Part shown: positions 55,225-64,000 of the stretch, in pieces | How the letters are laid out: the number at the start of each line of letters is the position of its first letter | Position numbering within the stretch: the first letter of the stretch is position 1 | NCBI GenBank assembly: GCA_029261355.1 | Contig: JAJDBM010000035.1 | Span: 1-64,000 of the forward strand | Direction of reading: 5' to 3' | From: Nitrospirales bacterium | Lineage (GTDB): Bacteria > Nitrospirota > Nitrospiria > Nitrospirales > UBA8639 | Length of the DNA stretch: 64,000 nt | Notes under the pieces: model-generated | Told to the model about the DNA's origin: nothing | Seen by the model: only the letters and a program-made list of their open reading frames with translations | The model's database searches: none | Made by a program: the position numbers and the translations under genes

Positions 55225-56463
55225 TTACTCATTCCGTAGAGCCCCAATGATATTGATACTTGCAGCTTGTTGTGCGGGAATATACCCAGCTCCAACGCCA
55301 CCGAGCACAAGAGCCATGAGCGCCCCCAGCGCCACTTCAAGATCAACTTCAGGATCTCGGAAGTAGGCTAACTCGACTCCAAACGAACGAATAAATTCAA
55401 CAATGATAACTCCGACAACCAATCCCAGGTACCCAGAGGAGAGCGTCAGAAGTAAAGATTCGGACAAAATCATGGTCAAAATTTTACGAGGTGTTGCACC
55501 AACGGCCTTACGTATTCCAATTTCTCGCGTTCGCTCCTTCACCGTGATGAACATCACATTCGTCACCCCAATGAGGCCAGCACAGAGTGTACCCATACCG
55601 ACGATTCCCACAAATAGATGAATCCCATAAAAAAGGGCTTGAAATTTCTGAAAATGCTCGAGAACATTCTCGACATACACCGCCGAATAATCAGTCACGG
55701 CAAAACGGTGTCGTGCGGCTAATATTGTTCGAATCCGCTGATCAAAATCGTATCCATGGAAACCATCTTTGACAGTAAAAATTATATACGTAACAACTGG
55801 ATTCGGATGAAACGAATGCAGATACGCTGTATACGGGATATAGATCCGACGTAGTTCGCCTTCTCCACCAACATCGGTAAAGGTTCCAACGACGAGAAAA
55901 TTGGTGCCGTGAATGTCTATGCGCTGCCCAATCGGATTGCTATGCTCGCCAAAGAGAAGCTGAGCCACACGGGAGCCAATGACGGCAACTCGCCTCGACT
56001 CAGATATATCCAGTTGATTCATAAGACGACCGTCAAGCAACTGCGTTCGTTCAACCATCTGGTTCCCAGGTGCAATGCCCCAAATGGGAAAGGCTCCACT
56101 CTGACGTTGAAAGGTCACAGGCTCTGTCGTGTCGAGTCGGATCCGAGGCGTAAGATTTTCAATACCAGGGAGACCGGAACGGAGAAGCTCAAGGTCCCTA
56201 ATGGTTAAGCGTATTCGTCGACCTGGCGTCAACCCTTCGAATGGCACTGATGTCTTCCCGCCCTCGACCCACACACTATTGAATGCATCATCCTTAAAAA
56301 TTTGTGTCACACCACGCTCCAAACCCTTGCCGACACCGAGAAGCAGCACAACCATAAAAATGCCCCAGAAAACCCCAAAGGCTGTCAGAAAGGTTCGGAG
56401 TTTGTGTCGACGCAAACTCTGGAAGATATCGTCCCAGTGATCAGTAAATCCCACCACGGACAC
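55225..56463 (-). CDS. MacB-like ABC permease (FtsX type)
   Basis: A 412-residue permease without fused ATPase. The N-terminal helix (TFLTAFGVFWGIFMVVLLLG) and large periplasmic domain (about 45-285) precede three C-terminal helices with VKERTREIGIRKAVGATPRK, the FtsX coupling motif. The ATPase that should drive it is coded separately (47154-47822), with tonB and peptidase genes between. A GTG start is used. It is first in the run toward MacA. Confidence 0.9.
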   Translation of the reverse strand: MSVVGFTDHWDDIFQSLRRHKLRTFLTAFGVFWGIFMVVLLLGVGKGLERGVTQIFKDDAFNSVWVEGGKTSVPFEGLTPGRRIRLTIRDLELLRSGLPGIENLTPRIRLDTTEPVTFQRQSGAFPIWGIAPGNQMVERTQLLDGRLMNQLDISESRRVAVIGSRVAQLLFGEHSNPIGQRIDIHGTNFLVVGTFTDVGGEGELRRIYIPYTAYLHSFHPNPVVTYIIFTVKDGFHGYDFDQRIRTILAARHRFAVTDYSAVYVENVLEHFQKFQALFYGIHLFVGIVGMGTLCAGLIGVTNVMFITVKERTREIGIRKAVGATPRKILTMILSESLLLTLSSGYLGLVVGVIIVEFIRSFGVELAYFRDPEVDLEVALGALMALVLGGVGAGYIPAQQAASINIIGALRNE

Positions 56464-57299
56464 AGGTCGTGTATTTCCCTTGACTAAGGATTAAAAGTTT
56501 CCCAAAAAGTGAAATTCCAAATACTTTTAAAAATCTAGAACGCACGGTGCTACAAACTCAATATGTCTTCTCACCATATTGCAGATGTGTGAATCACGGA
56601 GTATTGAAATAGAGTCTCAATTTTTGGACTTCGAAATGGTGTATCTTAACCTTCAATAGTTTCACTAGGAATATTGAGACAACAAACGTACCCATAAAAT
56701 AAGACGAATGAAACAAAGAAACCCTACCCTGTCCAAAGAAAAAAAATTTGTGATGAGAGGAATCATTCTGGATCTTATCAGAGAATTTCTGTACTATTTG
56801 GTCACGGGAAACCCTACAAACAATAACGTTTGACATAACCATGAACTACTTCAATCTACCCTAGGGACTATCAAGCTCGTGGTGCACCCGATATTTGAAA
56901 GGGAGAACAGGCCTTTAGGTAAAAATGGGTAACAAATGACCTGCGATGTCTGAGATTCAAGAAGTGATGAAAATTGTTGTTGATTTGACGCGTTTTCTAG
57001 CAGGGAAAGTAAACCACAAAGAAAGAATGCCACGATCACATTGACACTCAGCACAATGGCCTCAAGCTAGCCAGGCAATCGTCGATCGAACCGGGAAGGT
57101 CGACTTTCTGAGTTGCAGGTTACCCTGTACGGCTACGACAAATACACTATCGCTCATTAACCCGGCCTTACTGACGGGATGCAAAAATCATCTCTACGCA
57201 AGAAAATAAACGCTTTTTAATAGCTATTGATCGAAACAAAGTCTAAAAGCTATAAGCCGCAGACTCATTTACTTTCCAATAACGTCTTTTTCTTTTCAA
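56464..57299. other. Gap without recognisable gene
   Basis: About 830 bases, AT-rich and with only short frames lacking motifs on either strand. It includes the promoter area of the permease gene. No repeat or RNA gene was recognised. Confidence 0.5.
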
Positions 57300-57857
57300 C
57301 TACCACCGTGAAAGTTGGGGTAGCAAATAGTTGGAGTGTAAATGACCGACAATTTTTTCCAGGCTTTGTTGAGGAAAATCCTGGTTGGTATCGACAATAA
57401 CTTCAGGCTTTCGAGGGTCTTCATATGGATCTGACACGCCCGTGAAATGCATAATTTCTCCTCGGTGTGCTTTGGCATACAGTCCTTTAGGATCTCGTTC
57501 CGCGCAGACTGATAAGGGACACCGAACAAACACCTCTACAAAGTTCCCAATTTCGTCACGCGCAGCCTGTCTCGAATTCGCATACGGAGAAATCGCCGCC
57601 ACAATCGCCACACCTCCCAGTCGGGTCACGATCCCGGCCACATACGCAATGCGACGAACATTTTCTTCTCGATCCTCACGGGTAAACCCCAGCCCCTTCG
57701 TGAGATGTCGCCGCATCTCATCTCCATCAAACAACTCCACTGGGAACCCTTGTTGCTTGATTTCTCTTTCTAAGGACTTCGCAAGGGTTGTTTTCCCTGC
57801 CCCAGGAAGACCTGTGAACCAAACGGTGAATCCACTATTGTTTAGCAATCCCCTCAT
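57300..57857 (-). CDS. cysC: Adenylylsulfate (APS) kinase
   Basis: A 185-residue kinase that phosphorylates APS to PAPS, the sulfate donor. WFTGLPGAGKTTLAK holds the P-loop; LFDGDEMRRHLTKGLGFTREDREENVRRI is the substrate part (positions 43-72). FVEVFVRCPLSVCAERDPKGLY and FTGVSDPYEDP are also conserved. It lies 134 bases downstream of the TPR-sulfotransferase gene on the same strand, which would use the PAPS. Confidence 0.93.
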   Translation of the reverse strand: MRGLLNNSGFTVWFTGLPGAGKTTLAKSLEREIKQQGFPVELFDGDEMRRHLTKGLGFTREDREENVRRIAYVAGIVTRLGGVAIVAAISPYANSRQAARDEIGNFVEVFVRCPLSVCAERDPKGLYAKAHRGEIMHFTGVSDPYEDPRKPEVIVDTNQDFPQQSLEKIVGHLHSNYLLPQLSRW

Positions 57858-57991
57858 CTCCTCCTAGACTTTAGTCCAAAAAAGTGATCTGGAGAAAACG
57901 TATACGGTGACAAACGCGCATATTTTATCGAGGCTTAAGTATCTTTCTTGGAATAGTCCACGAAAGGCTTAGATTGAGGATTCTCAAGATA

Positions 57992-59827
57992 CTACTGCGA
58001 TGAGGGAGTCTCGTCCGTTTCATGATCACACTGTCCAGCAAACGCTGATTCCAATTCCGGCAAATATTCTCGATACTTCTTCCATCGTTCCACTGACTTT
58101 GTATAGATGGGTTGGCGTACTTGCCAACGACTCGGAGTTTGTACTGCACGTTCCACCTGGTGAAAGTCTAAACATCGGTCATCCCAGGGTACACCAAGAA
58201 ATTCGATGAGACATCGGGCTCGGCCTTCCAAATTATTGACAGTATCTTCATACCTAAAGTCCAGAACGGGAATCGGCAATACAGCGTGCCAATGTCGCAT
58301 GAGTCGACGCGACTCCGAGATAAAAAAAGCCAAATCATCAAAGTCTGTGGCATAGCGCTGGTCGGCATTAAAGTTCTCCATCCAGATAGACAGAGCATTG
58401 TCCCGTTCATCACGCTGACAGTAGACAACCCGCGCCTGCGGAAAAAGAACTGCAACAAAAGCCAATTGAAAAAAATTCAAAGGCTGTTTATCACTAATGC
58501 GCCGTCGCCCAACAGGAGCTCCCACACGCAGTGCCCGTAAATACTCGTACGCGTATTGGCGGCTCGTCATTTCCTGAAGTAATGACGCGGCTTGCCAGGG
58601 GACATCATCGTCCGTCGGTAAGGATCGCTTAACCAGACGGGAAAGATCAGGCAATTCCCCTGCTCCGTGCAACAACGGATGAGCTGATAAGATCTGCTCG
58701 GTGAGGGTCGTGCCTGAGCGTGGCATTCCAACAATGAACACCGGCTGATCGGTACCAACACCGTAATGCCGTCGCTCCATGAAGAACGACTTGGTATAGG
58801 TACTGATCATATCGTCTATTCGCCTCGTCAAGACCTCACGATTCAAAGACCCAGCCTTCCGGCGGCGTGCCGCATTAGCCAATTTCCCCGCCCGAGCCGA
58901 CTGAGAATACGTACTACGTCGAGAGTAATACTTAGCTAGTCCATAGCCCAGCAAGGCTTTCGCTTCATCGGGTGTCTCGTCTTGTTCGAGTGCCACCTGA
59001 GCATGACTCATCCATTTATCTTCCTCAGGATCATCTTTGACCAACGCGAGGTATTGGCCCAACGCCATGCCATTGCCTGGTTGCCGACGCAGAACATTGC
59101 GATAACAACCCAAGGCGGCCTCCGCTTGTCCTAAGTCTTCCATTGTCCGTCCCAGGCCAAACCAACTGGCCACATCATCCTTATCCAATCCAAGGGATTG
59201 CCGAAACAACGTTTCGGCTCGCTTAACCTGCCCCTGTTGCGACAACTCTTGGGCCAATCGACTGCGAGCACGGGCCAGCGTGGGATCATGTCTGGCCGCC
59301 CACTGGAAACATTCAATGGCATCTTCTAATTGTTCCGCATCCACTAACAGATTTCCAAGCGTTAGATACGTTTCCGCGCGAGTCGGATCGATTTGGAGCG
59401 CTCGTTTGAGCGCCGTAAAGGCCTTTGCCTCATCACCAGCCTGTTTGAGTACGGTTCCCAAGTTATGCCAGCCATCTGCATGATTCGGGTCCAGATCCAC
59501 AGCACGGGCAAAGCACTGAATGGCTTTGGCCCTTTCACGCACTCGCACATGCACTCGCCCCAAATCTGACCAAGTACGTGGGTCTTGTGGTGCCAACTCG
59601 GTTGACCGAGTTGCTGCCTGTAGAGCTGCTTCGCGCACGCCCTTTAAAGAATGTATCTGTCCTAAAAACCTGAAGGCATCAGGATCATCAGGATCCACCT
59701 GAAGACGCTCGTTACAGACCTCTGTTGCAGTAGACCAATCCTTCGCTTCCAAGGCGGTCATCACGGATTTCAACAACGATGGTTCAGAGTCTTTGGGCTT
59801 GGGCTCACAGCTTGTTGGTAGACTCAT
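57992..59827 (-). CDS. TPR-containing sulfotransferase
   Basis: A 611-residue protein. Residues 15-300 consist of TPR repeats (for example AIQCFARAVDLDPNHADGWH). The C-terminal sulfotransferase domain has FIVGMPRSGTTLTEQILSAH, the 5'-phosphosulfate-binding loop, at about 365-385, and VVYCQRDERDNALSIWMENF for 3'-phosphate binding. It transfers sulfate from PAPS to an unknown acceptor. The start overlaps the stop of the zinc-protein gene (ATGA, 59824-59827). The acceptor may be a peptide or a small product. Confidence 0.92.
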   Translation of the reverse strand: MSLPTSCEPKPKDSEPSLLKSVMTALEAKDWSTATEVCNERLQVDPDDPDAFRFLGQIHSLKGVREAALQAATRSTELAPQDPRTWSDLGRVHVRVRERAKAIQCFARAVDLDPNHADGWHNLGTVLKQAGDEAKAFTALKRALQIDPTRAETYLTLGNLLVDAEQLEDAIECFQWAARHDPTLARARSRLAQELSQQGQVKRAETLFRQSLGLDKDDVASWFGLGRTMEDLGQAEAALGCYRNVLRRQPGNGMALGQYLALVKDDPEEDKWMSHAQVALEQDETPDEAKALLGYGLAKYYSRRSTYSQSARAGKLANAARRRKAGSLNREVLTRRIDDMISTYTKSFFMERRHYGVGTDQPVFIVGMPRSGTTLTEQILSAHPLLHGAGELPDLSRLVKRSLPTDDDVPWQAASLLQEMTSRQYAYEYLRALRVGAPVGRRRISDKQPLNFFQLAFVAVLFPQARVVYCQRDERDNALSIWMENFNADQRYATDFDDLAFFISESRRLMRHWHAVLPIPVLDFRYEDTVNNLEGRARCLIEFLGVPWDDRCLDFHQVERAVQTPSRWQVRQPIYTKSVERWKKYREYLPELESAFAGQCDHETDETPSSQ

Positions 59828-60159
59828 AAACTAAACTTTTGAGAGGAAGGGTCAATGTTGCTTATGCCTTCCTTATGAGGGGTCATCATACATTCAGGAA
59901 CGGATTTCATTGAGTCACTAGAGCATAGTTCACGAGAGGATTCTTCTGGTTTTCCATTTATTTCCGAATAGAACTCGTAACTCAATCCTTCAATTTGCTG
60001 ATAAGAAATCGACACCAAACGCTGACATCTCACACACTTGATCGAAAGACCATTCGCTTCCCACCGAGCGACTAGTTTTCCGCAGTGGCAGCGAATATCC
60101 TTTTCAACTTGATCAAGATCCCGACGTCGGACTGATCGAGAATTTTGTGTGTCTTGCAT
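59824..60159 (-). CDS. Com-like zinc-ribbon protein
   Basis: ATG 60159 gives 111 residues; a TTG two codons upstream is an alternative start. DIRCHCGKLVARW and LSIKCVRCQRLVSI give two CxC/CxxC pairs of a zinc ribbon like phage Mu Com, a translational activator. The C-terminal half is disordered and acidic. It is translationally coupled to the sulfotransferase gene and may regulate it, but that is inference. Confidence 0.7.
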   Translation of the reverse strand: MQDTQNSRSVRRRDLDQVEKDIRCHCGKLVARWEANGLSIKCVRCQRLVSISYQQIEGLSYEFYSEINGKPEESSRELCSSDSMKSVPECMMTPHKEGISNIDPSSQKFSL

Positions 60160-60554
60160 GCTCAAATAAATCCCTTCCTACTCATCCTTGCCTGTATTCG
60201 CACATGCCTCTGTAGATAAGACGATTGAGAAAGCCAAACCCCCACCCTGGAAAACGACTTTTATTTACTTCTCGTAAATCAGCCCTTCAAGTTGTTGATC
60301 TAACAAACGAAAAATACGCTTAGAGCATCTAAACGAAGAATTTTCCAGCATGTCGAGCACGAGATTTTAACGGGAAAGGGCCCTTGCAACTCAGTGTCAC
60401 CCTATCTAGTATCCGCATTGTAAGTAGAGTGACGAAGGCAACTCCCAAGCGATGATCTTCCTTTTTTTGCTAATCAAAAATAACTCTGAATTTATTCGAT
60501 TTACATCAAGAAATCGAATGATATGTCTCTAATCTTTCTTTTTTATGAGATTTA
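60160..60554. other. Gap without recognisable gene
   Basis: AT-rich, probably the promoter region for the Com-like gene. No hairpin or RNA gene recognised. Confidence 0.5.
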
Positions 60555-62286
60555 TCAAATGTGAGTTCTTTCGATTCGACGGTCAATCCAGATCCAGACA
60601 GTGCCTACGCTCAGGGTAACAGCCCAGAAACACGCCAACACGGAAACAAAGGTGAGCGAGAATGGCGTCGAGTCGGGAATACGATGTTGCTCGAGGGTCG
60701 CTGGCACCCCGTTATCAGAATTGCGTGGGGCCTCGTTCCATGTGTCGGGAAACTCAGTGAGATACCGATTGCCGTCCCAGGTTTCGATTTCAAGGACAAT
60801 GAGTACCTCCTTCCCCAAGTGCTGTGGCGTGGGCACCCAGGCGCTCATCGCATGGACTTGACCAAAGGCCACAATAGGTTCCGGCGTTGGCCATGAGTCG
60901 GTAAATCGTAAGGTGGCCTGCTTAAAGTTAGCGGTCTTGCCTGCTCCTGCCTCAACACGGAGAGAGTAATTGGTAGTCCCACCAAGATTCACCACGGCAG
61001 CGCGCGACAACGAGGCCGTCCATGGTCCGATCGGACTAGATCCCAGTGTGTGATGATGAGATGCCGCGATGTGTCGTTTCTCTTCACAGGAATAGGTGGT
61101 GGTCACCACGATGGCACAGAAGAACACAACTGAAATAACATAACGCAACGGAATCCGTTTCCATAGCGGGCGACGTTCTGAGTGTGCCGCTTTCCGATTT
61201 CCGCTAATGAGCCCGGAGCGTCGAAAGGACAAATACGCGCCACTGAGTATCAACACCGGAAGGCAGAGACCAAATACGCACCACACCAATTTCCCGACTC
61301 CCCCCCCCCCAATAGCCAAAATGTAATGAGTCAACACTGTTGATCCACCAGGTCAATAGACCGCTGTCGTGGTGCTTCCACACAGCAATTACGTCACCGG
61401 AGTAGGGGGCTAGAAACACCGCATTGGCGCGATCCCTGGTGAGCCATGCCCCAGTCCGCCCGGAGACGACCACGGTTTCTTCGGAACTATACGGCAACCC
61501 GATGCCAGTCGGTTCCAGTTCAGAAAACGCCATTCTTGCGGTGGAGATATACTGCTCTAACGACAGCTTTTGGGGAGTTGGGCCATAAGCCGCCAGTCGT
61601 TCGGCAGAGAGTGTTGGTCGTTCTGTAAAAATAATGGGTTCCGACAGAAATGCTTCGGTGAGATACCACATTCCAGTGACGGCAATGATAATCGCGAATA
61701 ATAATGACCATACTCCAATGAAGGAATGCGCACTCGACCAGAAAACACGCCATCCTTGACCAGTCCGTAATCTAAAAAAACTGCGCCACCAATTTTTGTA
61801 GAATAGCAACCCACTGATCGCAGACAAGAGTAGGGGAAGAGCGAGAAAGCCAATCAGATAGAATCCGAGGTCCGAATGGGCATTGTAATGCAGCTGCCGG
61901 ATAAAACGCGCGAGCGACAGGAGTTGGCGTGGACGGACAATGGTAGCCTGATACGGATCGACTCGGGCGCGACCAAATCGTCCGTCCGAATAGGAGACCG
62001 GCGACTCCCACGCCAGCGAATCCAACACGGCTGATTCTCCCGCACGAAATCCGTCTACTTCAGCGTCCGGATACGCCCGAGTCAAGGTTTCGTAGGTCTG
62101 TTGCCATTGGATCGGGCCCAGAGGTTGAATCCGTAATGCCGGATCCGTGAGCCATTCGATCTCGTCCGTCAGTCAGGCGATCGCACCGGTAAAACAGACC
62201 ACGCATAACCAAAGACCGACATGCAGCCCCAACCAGCCATGCAGGGCAAACAATCGTTTTCTATAGGAGGGTAAAACACGAACCAT
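60555..62286 (-). pseudogene. PepSY-TM (iron-uptake reductase-like) gene, two lesions
   Basis: From ATG 62286 the protein starts MVRVLPSYRKRLFALHGWLG, with LHVGLWLCVVCFTGAIA; a TGA at 62173-62175 follows and the sense goes on as LTDEIEWLTDPALR. The PepSY layout continues with LLSAISGLLFYKNWW, SSAHSFIGVWSLLFAIIIAV and DSLHFGYWGGG. At an 11-base G run (61300-61310 as C on the plus strand) the frame is lost; with ten or thirteen Gs it would read on as VGKLVWCVFGLCLPVLILSG to the stop at 60555. Intact, it would be about 577 residues with four or more membrane segments. Such genes accompany siderophore receptors. Confidence 0.85.
61300..61310 (-). repeat. Poly-G (11) tract in PepSY gene
   Basis: Eleven C on the plus strand, so eleven G in the coding sense. 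It is exactly where the two halves of the gene change frame. Such tracts vary in length by slippage, or may be miscounted in sequencing. Confidence 0.9.
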
Positions 62287-63092
62287 TCTTGCTCAAGTCG
62301 CGATATTGATTCCAAGACACAGCAATTTTCAGCCAAGTCCTGACATTCCCATGTTCACGGGAGACACCCAAGTCATTCTTCATGATATTGAGAATACATC
62401 GAAGTAGATTGATCTCGATCGATTCTTACATTGAACGATTTCTCTGGCACTAAATCCTTGATCACATCCATGTCGAAATGTTGGGAAAAATGGGAACTGC
62501 TCGAATAGTAACGGGAACGCAATGGAGCATGTCGCCTTGCCCCCAAAAATCTACAGGTAAATCTTTAGTTGGTGGGCTCCGGAGTATACTCACCGTTTAA
62601 AACTTCCTGTTGTTGTTATCTCGTCCGTGAGGGATTTCTTTCAAAAAAACTTGTACTCTTTTCCAAACCGCTCAGGCAAATTGATGTCTCGACCTCCCTG
62701 TCCCCTCCTTACAAAAGCGGGGAAGTTTGATTCATGTGGTCTACTTCAGTATCCACGAGGAATTTGTTAGAGCCTCAAAATCAGAATATTGAAACGCAAT
62801 ACCACCTTGCTCCACGCTTGCCCTTCGAAACATTTTCAGCCTTGGTAGACTGCTGGACACGTTCGCCGTTTGCGCGTCAGAGTTGACTACTGCGGCAAGC
62901 GCGGAGTAGGCGCGGTGGAGCCAAGTCCAAAATTCAAACACAGTCCAAGGACTCGCGAGAAATGTTATTCTCACTCGGATGTGCTGTTTGAGGCCTTGAA
63001 AGTTGATTGGAAATTTGTGTTTAGCATGAAAAATGTTCTTCTAAAGAGCATGTCCCAAACTTCCAGATCAGATCTCCTGCTTCATATTCTCT
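62287..63092. other. Gap without recognisable gene
   Basis: About 800 bases between the receptor stop and the PepSY start. Short frames on both strands have no motifs; a minus-strand frame at 62741-62974 might be a transposase remnant but cannot be supported. Confidence 0.45.
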
Positions 63093-64000
63093 CTACCACA
63101 GCGACCAATCTAGATTCGGATCAAACTTTACACGCAAAGTCCCGAACACACTCACCGGCGCACCGAACCCATTGAAACTGTTTTCGAATCCGGCGCTTTC
63201 GATATAAGTTGCATCCAACAGATTGCGGACGTTGATCGTCAAGTCATAGGCTTTTTGTGGAGGACGGTAGAAGACAATGGCATCGACCCGCTGATAGGCA
63301 TCCGTCTTGTTAACCTGCATTGACCTGGAATCAATGTCATACCCGCTCTGAAAATAGACGCCCCCTCCAAAACCGACTCCTTGCAAGGGGCCTGATTGCA
63401 ATGCATAGGTTCCAAAGACTTTCCCAACATACGACCGCGGAATTCCAGTCGGAGTGGTTCCTTTCAACCCAGTATTGTCTTTGGTGATATCAGCATCGAT
63501 CCACGAAAAATTCCCCGTTAGATTCAGCCCCGGCCACGGTTGTCCATTGATGTCGAATTCAACGCCTTGATGGCGCTGCTCACCCACAGGAATTGAAAAA
63601 TTGATATTCGCGAGATCCGTGGTTGCGACGTTCTGACGATAGGATCGGAACAAGGCGGTGGTGAGACGTAACCGTCCATCAAGCAGGTCGAGCTTCGCCC
63701 CTACCTCATAACTTTCCCCCGTCTCAGGGGGGATGAGTAATCCGTCAACAGTCACACTGGAGGTATTCACCTGGAATGACTGGGCATACCCTGCATACAC
63801 ACGTAGACCGGGAATCAGCTCGTAAGTAGCTCCAGCACGACCGGTAAACTTGGACTCATCCCCCTTGATTCGGACACCTGTGCGTTTATTCTTGTTTCTT
63901 GTCTCCGCCCAATCTTGCCGGAATGCCCCAACCAGCGTCAGCCGCGGAATGGGACGAGCGATAACCTGACCAAAGACACCAGTTTGCTTGAGCTCTGTGA
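63093..64000 (-). CDS. TonB-dependent siderophore receptor, C-terminal part
   Basis: The frame is open from the window edge to a stop at 63093 (about 302 codons). It shows receptor barrel strands: RAGATYELIPGLRVYAGYAQ, GESYEVGAKLDLLDGRL, LNLTGNFSWIDADITKD and, near the end, VDAIVFYRPPQKAYDLTINV and NLLDATYIESAG. The last strand ends in FDPNLDWSLW with a terminal aromatic, as needed for barrel insertion. It imports ferric siderophores with TonB energy; the plug domain lies outside the window. Confidence 0.93.
   Translation of the reverse strand, partial: TELKQTGVFGQVIARPIPRLTLVGAFRQDWAETRNKNKRTGVRIKGDESKFTGRAGATYELIPGLRVYAGYAQSFQVNTSSVTVDGLLIPPETGESYEVGAKLDLLDGRLRLTTALFRSYRQNVATTDLANINFSIPVGEQRHQGVEFDINGQPWPGLNLTGNFSWIDADITKDNTGLKGTTPTGIPRSYVGKVFGTYALQSGPLQGVGFGGGVYFQSGYDIDSRSMQVNKTDAYQRVDAIVFYRPPQKAYDLTINVRNLLDATYIESAGFENSFNGFGAPVSVFGTLRVKFDPNLDWSLW

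Noticed and set aside
57060-57190. Possible transposase remnant
   Set aside because: No frame gave a recognisable motif.
62741-62974. 77-codon frame as transposase fragment
   Set aside because: Suggestive aromatic pattern only; cannot be supported by a motif.

Overview
The window looks like accessory DNA of a Gram-negative bacterium. It contains lipoproteins with lipoboxes, TolC, ExbB/ExbD/TonB, a TonB-dependent receptor and RND/MacAB-type efflux parts. The flavour of the small proteins, solo LuxR regulators and transposases suggests Nitrospira (Nitrospirota), but that is an inference and no ribosomal marker is present. Only two tRNA genes were seen (Arg-TCT and Pro-TGG, both minus strand) and no rRNA.

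Region 1 (1-8.5 kb) is a graveyard of integrative elements. A 35-bp imperfect repeat of the tRNA-Arg 3' end lies at 161-195 and brackets a relaxase-like remnant, a DUF1566 protein and a solo LuxR. A decayed tyrosine integrase abuts tRNA-Arg and an intact one abuts tRNA-Pro. A pseudogene of a putative molybdenum carrier (SLOG-type fold) and an IS6-family insertion sequence follow. Region 2 (8.5-12.1 kb) has an unrecognised membrane protein and three lipoproteins, two of which end in a CxPC tail.

Region 3 (12.4-16.8 kb) and region 5 (35.7-43.7 kb) share a C-rich plus-strand coding style and resemble one plasmid-like or integrative element. Between them they carry an SRAP protein, RadC-like protein, SEL1 protein, small lipoproteins, OmpA lipoprotein, DUF3150-like protein, CHC2/Toprim primase, a second DNA polymerase III beta clamp, a PAS protein, a stand-alone receiver, DUF3768, RusA, HU and an excisionase-like HTH protein. 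These supply replication, recombination and repair functions, but no conjugation machinery or initiator was recognised.

Region 4 (17-35.2 kb) separates the two blocks. It holds a large exported protein combining two c-type haem motifs with a von Willebrand A domain, a HEAT-like protein, a broken two-membrane-segment gene, an intact molybdenum-carrier-like gene next to a 28-codon membrane peptide gene, a second LuxR, and a complete Tn3-family transposon (29130-34830) with perfect 38-bp ends and a pentapeptide-repeat membrane protein as cargo. The 28-codon gene and its flanks are duplicated at 4 kb.

Region 6 (43.8-64 kb, almost all minus strand) starts with a broken Tn3 transposase. It continues with a phosphopantetheinyl transferase, TolC, a MacB-type ATPase that seems to start at ATT, TonB-ExbD-ExbB, two paralogous metallopeptidase-like lipoproteins, MacA and MacB-permease-like proteins, APS kinase, a TPR-sulfotransferase, a Com-like zinc protein, a broken PepSY iron-reductase-like gene with an 11-base poly-G tract, and the end of a TonB-dependent siderophore receptor. 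It reads as an envelope export and iron-uptake region, with sulfate activation feeding a sulfotransferase.
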